From Eumeta japonica (taxonomy: Eukaryota; Arthropoda; Insecta; Lepidoptera; Psychidae), in assembly GCA_005406025.1 (NCBI GenBank), contig BGZK01001280.1, forward strand, positions 112,493 to 176,492: a DNA stretch of 64,000 nucleotides, given 5' to 3'. Positions 48,346 to 60,100 of this stretch are shown here, one piece after another. Every line of letters begins with the position of its first letter. Positions within the stretch are counted from its first letter, which is position 1. The notes beneath the pieces are model-generated. The model searched no databases. It saw nothing but the letters and a program-made list of their open reading frames with translations, and was not told the DNA's origin. The position numbers were made by a program, and so were the translations under genes.

Positions 48346-50775
48346 CTATTTGCATAAATTCAGCTAAGAAATTTTAATAACAAGATAATTCAAAACTCAA
48401 TGAACATTGAGTTAAGTAATATTAAATCATAACAAAGATTATTCTTTTACAGCTTCTAATAAAAAAATCTAAAAATTGTCATCTCTTAATTAATATTTGT
48501 TAAAATAATTAACATTCTTTTTATTTTTAATATGATATGAAAAATGAAAATACAAAAGCGGTCTTTCAGCCAATTACTCATGAAATTGCATTCGACCCAC
48601 AAATAATTGCAAAAGGAAAACGTTTCGCCCTTGTTAAGTATGTAAGGGATGGTGAGGGATATCCGAGAAATAATGAAAGTTATTTACTCATGAAAGCAAT
48701 TCATGTGTAATTAGACTATCAACCACAAAACATAGAGTTCCGTGCATGCAAGTCTACATCGTTAAATATGATTGAGAAATTGACGATAAATTGTCATTTT
48801 TTTTAATTATCGCATCAAATAGTAGTACGAGAATTACTAAATCAACAAAATTGTTTTTTTTTTTTATTTTAGATAAATGAAGAGCGATATGATACAGATG
48901 GGCAATGTGATTGAGTTTTACATTTTAGTGCAACCCACCGACAAATATCAAAGAATTTTTGGCATTGAATAAAAAAAAATTAAAATTAACTATTAAAATT
49001 CACACATATCGTGCCCTACACGACGATCAGATACATTAAATAGAAAAAATAAAATTCTAAATAGGTGTAAACTTACCCTTGAAAGCTCCTAGAAACACAT
49101 ATTACTAATGTTTTCTCAAAAAAATTTCAAATTATTTAAAAAAATTTTTCCGCTATTCTATAATCCTCGTCCATATGCATATTTTTACTCCTCAAATATT
49201 TATCTAGATCTAGAGCTCACTACACCAGACGGAATTTGCATTTTCGCTGAAAACGGTGTTCCTGCTGAGGCTATCGAAACATTTTCGAAATTAAAATAAT
49301 TAATTATAAAAACTTATAAATATTCCGCTGCGAACGCTAGTGTTGATTTGGTTCCTCCCACTTATGACTTCGCACGAAGCTAATTATTAAGAGAGCACAT
49401 TATAATAGAGTCAGACCATATTTTATGGCTCTCAAGCGTATTTCTTGTTGGAGATCATTAATAAGTAATAAAAAATAAGTTTTAGTTTGTTCCCGAAGAA
49501 GGCTTTTGAAACAAAAGAAAACCGCTTTCGATGACTCCGTATATTTTAAGGTGCATAATAAAAAGTGCTCTGAATTATATTCGAAATCATTAAGGAATAT
49601 AAATTTTAGAGTATTTTTAGCATACCTCGATTTGGGTTCGGATTTCTACATTAAATAATATATGATTATAGCGTCTAAATAGACACAGTTATGTTCAAGA
49701 AGATTGTCTAGTGCACACTTTTATTTCATTCTTCAAATATTTATGTTGGAAACATTGCGAAGGAGAAACAATTCCGTTGAGCCAAATTGAGAAGCTCAGC
49801 ATTATAGTATGATTACTATAATGCTGACCTTATATAAAATTTATATAATAAATAATAGTTACTCTGGTTTTGAGATCATAGAAAGCCTTTCAAACATATT
49901 CGCATTAATATTCGTACGTGTGAATGTGTGCGTCCATGCGTGCGTTCATACGTGCATATACACAAAAAATTAATATCTATTAAAAGAATGGACCGAAATA
50001 CGTAAACTGAAAAATTCAACAAAAAATAATTCAATGAAATGTATATTTTTTTTTTTTGTGAACTATTTAACCTATTGCTTCTAAAATCTAATGAGCTCTT
50101 ATTCACACAAATAAAAATGAAAAATCGTCCGTTGGTATTTGAACGGCTGGACCAATTTCGTAATTTTTTTAACAATAAGGTTAATAGAGAAAGAAAAATT
50201 GGAAAAGTTACTTAAAACTTATAAAAATTTTTGTTAAATTTAAAGTGCTTTTTTTAAAGAATTTTTATGTGAACCAATGATTCAAATCCACGATTTCAAA
50301 GGTTTATATACGTAATTCTTTTTTGTTCGAAACCAAAAGCATGACCGCGATTTAGATTGATATCGATCGATACAAAAGATGAACGAATTCTAATTTTCAT
50401 TAAAAAAAAAATATTCTGTTTGTTGTATTGTCTGTATTCTGTCGCCTATGCGTACTCAAGCCATTGATCCAAATACGGTGAAACTTTAGTGATATATTAT
50501 ATGTACACCTAGTAAAGTTTCTGAAAAAAACTTAACGTTTATCGTGGTTTCATCCGCTTATTTATATTGTCAAACCAAACTACTTAACCAATTCTAAGAA
50601 ATCGTTCAATAATAGACAGCTACGGTATTCGTAAGTAAATTAGGCTGCTTCATCTATAAATGTATATTCTTAAAACGATTTTAATAATTCTACGATATAA
50701 TTCTAAGAAAGCTACACTATCCCCCAGAAATATAGTTAACATTTTATTTTGATACTATCATTTGACCCTAGCTTC
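48346..50775. other. AT-rich stretch without recognised genes
   Basis: Contains a 14-bp stem hairpin (49796-49827) and chance-like open frames. The 63-codon frame at 49108-49299 (+) reads TTPDGICIFAENGVPAEAIE near its end but matches nothing I can name. Confidence 0.4.
49796..49827. repeat. 14-bp stem hairpin
   Basis: TCAGCATTATAGTA (49796-49809) faces TACTATAATGCTGA (49814-49827) across a 4-nt loop. Confidence 0.9.
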
Positions 50776-50784
50776 GTTTAAATC

Positions 50785-50905
50785 GGAACTGTGACCGGTA
50801 GCCGAGTGGGAATAGAAATTGGGGAGAACAGAATCGAGAACGGGACCAGGATCAGAATCAAAGGTATAACCGGGATCGCAATCGAAAACGAAGCCGGGTT
50901 TGCAA
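50785..50905. repeat. purine-rich GGGA/GAATCGAAA-type repeat, copy 2
   Basis: It shares GTGACCGGTAG, CAGAATCGAGAACGGGAC and GAAAACGAAGCCGGG-type words with 10611-10735, in a similar order and the same orientation. Confidence 0.65.
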
Positions 50906-51735
50906 TTGACTTCTGTTGATACAAAAGAAGAAGAAATTCATTCTACGTCCATGGTGCTGGCAGAGCTGTGGTCATTAGCTGTATAAGCAAGCCACCCATA
51001 AAAAAGCAAGACAATGTCTGCCAGGACGGTTTGTTCCTAATAAAACTGCTTTGTATGTAGAAAAGCTGATTAGATAGACTTTAATCAGTTTATTGTTGAC
51101 GCATATCCGCATATCTTTCTCCTTCAGATTAAGAAGGCAATTGGACCTTAAACGGTACAAGTTGACCCAATAAGTGTGTGTTAACCACCGTTTATAAAAA
51201 AGCGATGTTAATATACGAACGCGAAGCAAAGAACAAGCGATTCTACTTGATGAAGTTAAGAACTCGTCGGTCGATTCGCCTGTGGTCAAGTTCGCACCTC
51301 CTATTTGAAAACAACGTTCTTAATCAGTAAACCACAACCGCCCTTTCATAATAGACGATGTTAGAATTCTACTGACATAAAAAAATCATGCAAAAACAAA
51401 ATTCACTTAAGACTTCGACATACGATATTGTATATTCATACAAAAAAATTATGAAGACAAAAGATGTGAAAATAAATAAAAGGAAGTTTTAAGAAATTAC
51501 AAGGAAAGCTAATTGTCTAAACTATAGTTCGTTGTGCTATATATCTACTGAACCTATAGGTTTGTTAGATACACAATATTTACAAAAAATATTTGTAACT
51601 AAAGCACTTAAAGTCATGGAAGATCATGAGTCTTTTCAGCAAAATACCTTTATTACTTATTAGAGCTTTATGTTTTCAGAAACGGACCTGATTTTTAGTC
51701 TAACGTACGTCATGCATATCCAAAAACCTAAGGTA
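50906..51735. other. no gene recognised
   Basis: The longest frame, 50975-51289 (-, 104 codons), has no recognisable motif and no exon partners. Confidence 0.4.
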
Positions 51736-52496
51736 AGAGCATGTCAAACCAAGCTCATTATAGGGTTCCGAAATCATTATTACAAAGAAATGCACTACAG
51801 ATGAAAAGAGTATATTGTTACACTTTTTTCTTGTTTCTCGCACAGAATAGATATAAGCACTTTAGTCGTCTATAACTAGAAAATCAAGTAGATATGTCGA
51901 CTATTACTTTGAAACAAGTTTAAATTAAATTCCATCAACAAAAGAGCGTATCTTCAATGCACTTACGTTCTTCTATTGAGAAGTGCAGTTTTTAGGCAAT
52001 GACACAAAAAACATTATATCCGACCATGTTCAAAATAATTTTAACTGAAAGTATTTATTAAGACTTACTGTTTCTATTTTTTTCATATTTTCTGAACATA
52101 CGGTTTAAAAAATAAAGGGGAAGAGTGACACAATTTATGCTAATTTCGGAGCGATTATTTCCAAAAGTGTTTAATTAATCAAAAAAATTGCTTAGAAACC
52201 TTAAAGTGTTTTTTAAAAGAACTGGTCAAATATGTGCCATACGTTGTTTACTAATAAAATTTTTTTCAGCTTCTGTTACATATATGGAGTGCTCCCCCAC
52301 AGAAATATTTATTTTTATTATTTAACTACCAAAGTAAGTAGCGGCTTATACAAGACACCTATATTCTGAATTTTATCAATATACATCTTGTACATTTTGA
52401 GTAAAATGCTTGTGATATACGGATCGACGAACGAACAAACGGACATGACGAAACTATAAGGGTTCTGTTTTCGCCGTTTTGGCTCGGAACCCTAAT
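51736..52496 (+). repeat. dispersed ~0.75-kb repeat, copy 3
   Basis: Same order of words as copy 1: GAGCATGTCAAACCAAGC, CTACAGATGAAAAGAG, CCATGTTCAAAATAATTTTA, ATATGTGCCATACG, CTTATACAAGACACCTA. It ends GGCTCGGAACCCTAATAACG, so both ends of the family are visible here. Confidence 0.85.
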
Positions 52497-53270
52497 AACG
52501 TGGGAGTAAGCCTCTAGCTTTGAATATATCCTCAAGTGATAGGTAAATTAGTTACAAAAAAAAATGTATTTTCTGTTTTCCAAGCTATCGGAGTTAATTG
52601 AATTCAAAACAAAATTCAAATAGAATAAAAAAAAAATAGGACAACGAAAATTTTTGGCAACAAAAATATAGAAATTGTATCTAAAAAAAACGAAACCAGT
52701 AAGTTTTTGGGCTCAATGACATTAACACAAGAAAATGCAAATACTGCTTTGAAAAATATCCCAAATAATTGGTCAATCATATATCATAAATGGTCAAACA
52801 ATTATGGTGTTTAGATAGTTTTCGAATTTACTAAATTGAAATTTTAGAAATTTCAAGATGAAAAAGTTTTAGTACCTTAAATTCATTATACAATCCCGAC
52901 ATTAGACTATTTTAATCAGAGGTCGTTAAATTTTATTGTCATTACCTAAAGTCCGACACTGTGTGTGTTGGACTGGAGTAAAACCAAGACCCAAAATTCA
53001 AGTCACACTTGGTTTTAGCCTACGCCGTCTGCGCCTAGCGCTACACGCAGGTAGAGGGAATAATACTTTAGAATGAGGCAATACCAAGCGTCTCACACTT
53101 AGTTTTCGCATAAAATTTACTTAGTTTTAATATATTTTTTTTTGCGTCTTATAAATCTTAGTGTATAATACATATATATTTATATAATATACAAATTAAT
53201 TAATTTCATGTAATGTTAATATTATTCAGTCAATAAACTCACACCGTAATAAATAAATTGTCGATAAAAC
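52497..53270. other. no gene recognised
   Basis: AT-rich with A-runs. A GC-richer patch at 52960-53060 has no identified match. Confidence 0.4.
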
Positions 53271-53275
53271 TTATT

Positions 53276-54190
53276 AAGGTAGCTTATACGGTGAGGTTAT
53301 TCAACAGATTTTTGATGCCTAGAAGGACTCACGGGACGCGATTGGTGTTTTTTGTAATTTATCCAAGGCATTTAATTGCGCTCATCAAGACACATTGATC
53401 AGGAAACTACATCTTTATATCGTCACGGGTCTATCCCTTGGACTTTTAGTCTTATCTGAGTGATAGAATTGAAAAGGTTGACATTAATGGTGAGAGGTCA
53501 ATATGGGCATTCCACAGGGTTCAGTTCTTGAACCGTTTCTATTCCTAATGCAAATAAATGCTTTATCACATCTTGTTAAAAATGGTTATTGAATTGTATT
53601 GTTTTCTGATGATAGTTAATTGATAGTAATTACTATTTAACATTGATAAGCATCAACCAACTTTTAACGAAGTACCTGTACCATTTACCTGTACCATTAC
53701 AGTACCATTTCTGAAATCGTTAAGTGGTTCAATATTAATAATCTTCTTCTCAATGAAAGGAAAACAACACTTATTAAATTTTCTCTATCCAATTCTCAAT
53801 TAACCGACACAAATTTAATAGTCAAGAACGAGGTGATAAATAATTTAAGAGGCTGTGTGTGCGGTTTTATAATAAGATCCCAGCTGAAATTTAAAATTTT
53901 ACATTTGCTGAGTTTAAACATTTCGTTAAAATAAAATTGTATACCAAGGCCTATTATACCGTATCGGAATATCTTAATGAAAAAAACCTTTATATTATTT
54001 TTAAATTACACTAAATTTTGAATTACTCAATCCTTTGTATTAATGAGTAAAAAGAGCAAGCCTAGAATTTCTTGCCCATTCTTCTCTAAGTGAATCAGCA
54101 TTTGGAATGAGTGGTAATTCGAAAAGAATTTATTAATAACGTATTTCAAGTGTAATTTCATAACCTACAAAATAAAGATATTTTTAATTT
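53276..54190 (+). mobile_element. Jockey/CR1-like LINE, 3' part with internal deletion
   Basis: The nucleotides follow the copy at 27160-27690 closely (CAGATTTTTGATGCCT.GAAGG, CATTGATCAGGAAACTACAT, GTTGACATTAATGGT). They then jump near 53835-53845 over about 480 nt of that copy and rejoin at the C-terminal end and 3' UTR (AATCAGCATTTGGAATG, AATAAAGATATTTTT). It contains stops. At 53908-53913 it shows the unoccupied CTGAGT site that holds the Gypsy insert in the other copy. Confidence 0.88.
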
Positions 54191-56699
54191 AAACAAAACA
54201 GTTTTAATGTTTCACATCTACCGGGTGTCCCCTAATACATTCATTTTATTTTCTTTACAAAATAATGGTATGTTTGAAATGTACTTCAAAATAATTATTC
54301 AGCTTATATATATTGCTGATAGTTTTACGTCGGGTTTTAAGTTCGTAATATTTTAATCTTTTTCTTTATTTACGACATAAAATAGTAGTTAAATAAATCT
54401 ACATTTTAAATACACATTTATTAATGAAAATTAACGTTTGAAAGTGTTGGTTTATCAGTTTTGTTTAGAAATTGTTTAGAAACAAGAAATGTCCGATTAC
54501 CTTGACTGTTTTGAAAATTAAAAATTTATTCTATTTTTCAAAATTCATGTCTAATGTAATGTATATTTGAAAAACAATAATATATGTGCATTTTAAGCAT
54601 TATATTCATTATAAATTTAAGAAAAATCGTACCAAAGTCCCTTGTAGGGATTCGTGACCACTTCAGCGACTAAAGGAAAATGCTACCGTTATCCATACAA
54701 AGTTTGAATGGCATAAATGGAAATAAAAATTTTTTCAAAGAATTTTCTGTAATGGTTTCTGTAGAAAGTTGATTGTTTTATTAAGTATTTATGCAGAATG
54801 TTTATTTAACTATTCATGAAATTACTTTTATTTGCACAAATTTCATTCTATAGACTTTCTTTTGTGAATCGACGTTTTGCGAATATGATCTTATTATTCA
54901 CAAAATAAGTAACAAAATCAAACTATACTTTGTTTTTTAGATTGTGGTATTAATGGGCAATACTTTAAGCTATAAATCACTCTAATTGAAAAGGCATCTA
55001 AGTACAAAAAAGATTGCTTAATCTGCAATAACGTGAGATATTTTATTTTATTTTATTTTCTCCAAATGTATAGAATCTTCTTTTTTATTAATTATTATTA
55101 TGAATTAGTTATTAAATAATAATTAAAAATGTAAACAAAATTGTGATTTAATATATTTGTAATTTAGCAAATGCTTGGAAGGCACAGTTTTTCCAATTTT
55201 AACTTCCTAAAGGATTTTTAACTAACATATTTATTTGACGATGTTCTTTCGTAAAAAGTTACTAAATTTTATTTACATTTCAAAAAGTGTAATAACTTTA
55301 GTGTTTTAGTACAAATTGTATAAGAAAACTTAATTTGTTTACATGCAGTCGCACGGCGCGGAAGGGCGTATAGGGGGCGATTTTGACAAGCCTTACACAC
55401 TAAGTGGTAATTTAAGGCTCAGACTGCTTTAAAAATCATATTTACTAGAAAATAATGTGAAATGAGACAAAATATTTTAACGCTGGATTTTATCATGACC
55501 TTTGATCGCCATCGATTAGCAACAAAAATTGATAAGTTTATATTAAAACTCTAGAGTGTACGTTTATTTGTAATTAATGGAATTTTCACAGAAAAAAAAT
55601 ATGCAGGTGGTCTCAACAGTTTTTTTTTCACATCATCATCTTTTTCTTCTCGTCAATCAATTTATTACGGAAAATTTTATGGAGGTGTCTGTTAAAATTA
55701 ATTTTGAGCTTAAAGTAACAGTGAATATAAAAATACTTCACGTACATAAAAAGAAGTAAATCTATAAAATAAATTCACCCCCTGTCGTTATTCTGAGAAA
55801 TCTCTATATAGCAATAGCTGTTTATTTAAAGTTATTAACACTATTTCTTTCAATGTTGTTTCAATTTAAAACTTTAGCCTTAAAATATTAAAAGAAAATG
55901 TATATTTTAACATATAATTCTTTCGAAAAACATAATACCCCATAATTCATCTAGTTGTAGCTTTAGTTTTCTTCTTAAATAAATATTAAGTTGAAAGAAA
56001 TTAATTTAATTATATAGACATTATTTAGCTATATATACGACATATCTATGTAATATGTGCTTTATAATGTTATTTATAATGTTGATTCATACTCAGCATG
56101 CAAAAAATCAAGAAATATTTTTTTTAATTGCCAATGTGACAGGATTATTGAGATCCTACTGCTTAGTAAAATAAAGCCCTTAATGTTAAACTTTTCGGTA
56201 AGTTAAAATTTTGTTGTAGGTTAGAAAAGGCAGATACTAATAAAAACTTAATTTTAAGACCTTTATTGAGATCCGAAATTTACACATTTACGAGTATCGA
56301 AATTTGGCTGATTCTGTTAAGGCAATAAAAATTTTGTCAGATCAAATGCGGCATCTGAATATTGATATCATTTTTTTTCTTATATAAACAATAGTTTCAA
56401 AAACAACATTTGTCTACGATTTCACTCATCAAACAGGCGTTAAAGGATCAAAGCAAATAAATGAATTTCACTTCCCCAAAAAAAATATGTTAAAGTTTAT
56501 TAAAACTTTGACTTTTTTATGTGAAAATATTGAAAGTAAGTACGTCATAAGGGAAAAATAAAATGTTATTATTCTTATCGTAACTTTAACAAGTACTTAT
56601 ACACAATAATTAATAAATAAATTAATAGATCAAACGAGAATATACATTTTTGTACAAAATATGAGTTATTTCGATTTTGAATTGCTTCAACAAAGATAA
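54191..56699. other. AT-rich intergenic stretch upstream of the GT43 gene
   Basis: No transposon or exon was recognised. The 60-codon frame at 55577-55759 (+) is His/Phe/Lys-rich and chance-like. A short GC patch with GCAGTCGCACGGCGCGGAAG lies at 55347-55366. Confidence 0.45.
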
Positions 56700-56942
56700 A
56701 GTTGATTTTAGTTTTTAGTCGAAGGACTGACAGTCATCAATTTAAATATGGTCATACTGGATGTCAGTATATGTCAACGTTATGTCATATTTTGTTGCTT
56801 TGTGTTAGTTGATGTTATTAGTTTTCGTTCCGTTTAGGAAGCGAATGCAACGATTAATACAATAATGTTTTACGTGTAATATATTTTGCATTAATATTAA
56901 AATTAAATTTTAAGGAGAAGATTTGAATTAACGTTTTAAGAT
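56700..56942 (+). other. presumed promoter/5' UTR of the GT43 gene
   Basis: This is the stretch directly upstream of the ATG. It is slightly richer in GC than its surroundings around 56810-56860, and no TATA box or clear initiator could be picked with confidence. The assignment rests on position only. Confidence 0.3.
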
Positions 56943-57133
56943 ATGATGTCTTTTGTGAGCCTAAAAAAACAATATCTCGCAATGGCAATGATACTATTTG
57001 TATTAATATTTATGTACAGCAACCGGCCTACTTTCCAATGTCAGTTTTCTAATGAAGTGTCCAGTTATTTGCCTACAATATATGGAATTACACCTACTTA
57101 CGCAAGGTTGGCCCAAAAAGCAGATTTGACGAG
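56943..57133 (+). CDS. GlcAT-I: GT43 gene exon 1 (start codon, membrane anchor)
   Basis: This exon starts at a tandem ATGATG; either ATG could serve, and both have a purine at -3. It encodes the hydrophobic anchor [16 protein letters not shown] and then [16 protein letters not shown], the conserved start of the GT43 catalytic domain. It ends in phase 2 at ACGAG followed by the donor GTATGT at 57134. No cleavable signal peptide is expected; the hydrophobic stretch sits 10 residues in, as in a type II anchor. Confidence 0.85.
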
Positions 57134-60100
57134 GTATGTAATTATATTTTAATAATTCGTGCACTTTAAGTCCTTGATTACATCAATGTTAAACTAATAC
57201 CTTCTAATCCTTCCTTATTTTTTTTTCCTGTTCACGATATTAAATTGTAATTATTTCTACAAATCTTCACATTGTTTTCGACATTTTTATTAAACATCAT
57301 TAATTGTCTAATTGTGTAGGTACTTGTATATATGTAAACTATTTGTTAGTTTATAAATGAAAGTTGAGTAATTATTTTTTTAAATATAGGTTATCACAAA
57401 CATTAATGCTAGTGAAAAACTTTCATTGGATAGTTGTAGAGGACTCAGAAAAAAAGACTAAATTAGTTGAAAACCTGCTTAAGGAATCAAATCTAACATA
57501 TACACATCTTAATGTCAAGACTCACAAGCCTAAACAGTCCACGGTAAGTACATTACTAATAAGTTAATAATTTAGTTTTTCTTAAAAATCTTTACTTCTA
57601 TGTCTTAAGAAGATGCTAAAGACTAAAATTTGATTTAGTCTAAATTTAGGCTTATGAATTATATGTTTTTATAGTATTAAAAATGATTGTGTATCATTAA
57701 AGAATCCTTGTGTAATATTAAAAGAAATGCTTGAAGAATTAAAGAAGAGAAAAGTAAAAAAAAAATATGAAGTAATATTAATCATGGCTTTTCAACAGAA
57801 GAATGTAATAAAAAGATATAAGACCCAATTTGTTTATCTTAACACAGATTCTTTATAGAAATTTAAATATTAATAACAATAAAATTATGAACCAATGAAC
57901 CATTAATCCATAAATATATGGTTAAAATATCTGCCAAGTTGAAAGACCAAATTTGAGAATATCTTGCATCTGCATGCGTAGTATTTTCGGAGTATCAGAG
58001 AAGTTCTACTGTGATTGCACTTAGACTTGTAGCTTTTCTCCTGGCCTTTACGTTGGGTATATGCTGTATTGTTGCCAACTAACCTACAAAAAAAGTTTAG
58101 GTACAAAATAAAAAATCTCCATATTGGGATTTCTTATTTTTATTTATAAAACAATGAAAATTCAAAATTAATAATGCACAGTGTTAGGAAAACATAGGTT
58201 TGACTTAATTTTTATCAAATTTTGAAAAAAAGACCAAGGGACGAAAGAGAGAAATGGTAAACATGTACTTGACACTGAAGAGCAACTTCTTCACTACATT
58301 CATTTATTATTTTATAACTTGTTTACTAGTGTATGTCTATATCTATGTATATCACTGCAGTATAGATGTGTAATGTACTTGTCAACCGTATATTTGTATA
58401 CATGTTGAATATTCTCATTAAGTTTATGACTTATTTAAATTTTTATAATAAAATGCTTTATTTAATACTTTATTAAAAAAAACTAAAAAATATATTAAAT
58501 ACCATTTTATATCCATTCCTTCATTATGATTGTTATTTAATAATAAATATGTAATATATAGTGAAAGGTACTTGTTCCTACCGAGGTGTCACAGAACACC
58601 TTTTGTTTTTTGTTCTATTGTTTTCTGTTAGCCTTGTGGCTTAGTTTCAATGTTCTGAATATTTTGAAAATACACTATGAATCCAATTTTGTGAATTTTC
58701 TAAATATTATTCTATATAAATTATTTTTATTTGTATTCTCTTATTTTGGGATGTTTTTGATCATAATTTTTTTAGTATAACTAACTTTTAATAATATTTT
58801 ATTGCTTTTAACACTGTAAATGTATTGATTTTAAAGTCAATTATAGGAAAGTAATTTTAAATTTAATAAACAACAAGAAAAGGATCTAAATTGTTGTAAT
58901 ATAAAAATAGATTTTTCAGTATAGCCCTTTAAAATTACCACATATTTTGTTTCAATTATGTAACGCCATAATGTAAGAAAAACAAATAGAAAGATCAAAA
59001 AGCAAATAAATAATCATGTTATTTTATAAGCTCATATCTACAATATCTCATAAAATTTTATATATTTACCAACTAATTGAAAGGTTTATTTAAAATCTGT
59101 GTTTTTCTTAAATAGCTAAAGTAACATTGTGGCAAGCCCACAAAAATTCATTCAGAGTTTGTATGAATATATGTTCAAATATTGGTTTTGTGGTGTTACA
59201 GTTTTTAAATACGCATTAAGAAAACAGTTTATAGTGTCATAGTACTAAAGGTCACAATTGTTTGTATTAATGTGTGAATTTTAATGGTTAAGTGATGAAA
59301 TAAATGTATATCCCTTAAAATTATTTCTTAAATGATTGCAGGCCAGTGGAGTAGAGCAACGAAATTCAGCTTTAGAATGGCTCAGAAAACATTTACTAAA
59401 AATAGAAGACAAGAAAGGTGTTGTCTACTTCATGGATGATGACAATACTTATTCATTAAAAGTTTTTGAAGAGGTTATTTCTGATCTTCCCTTTACTAGC
59501 AATAATATTAATTATTAATTGACAGCCTTAAATATTTCATTATCCTGCTCGGAAGTTTTAAGAAAGTAATATAATTAAAATATGTAATCGAAATCAGAGG
59601 CTATTGTTGCAATGGTTGTTTCTAGATTGATGAGAGTTGATTCCCCAGATAAATACTGTTATTGTTTATTATTTCCATTATTTTATTCTATTAGTTCCTT
59701 ATTGTCATTGTTAATCCATTTTTTCATCACCAGCGATTAATCTTTTCAAAAATGGTTTGGTTTCATTATGTTTCAATATAGAATTGCAAATCATGAGATT
59801 TCTTTCAGTGAGTTCATATGGGGCCCAAGTATGGAGTTTTTTAATTGAGTTCAAATTGTTTTGTGGTCAATTCCCCGCTCTTCAGCTATGTCATAAGAAC
59901 TATTATCCAATCTTTCTTAACTTTTTCCAAAATAGCATCAACTTTATTTGTAACAGGTCTTCCAGAGCGAGGTTCTTCTTTAATGTCAAAATTACCACAT
60001 TGAAAATGCTTGAACCGTTTTGTGCTACTTTATTTGACACACTTCATTAAGTCCATAAATCCGCCACATTTTTTTTTTGTGTTGTGTCTTATTTTCTCTA

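Noticed and set aside
50975..51289. 104-codon minus frame
   Set aside because: No recognisable motif, no splice context, composition of a chance frame.
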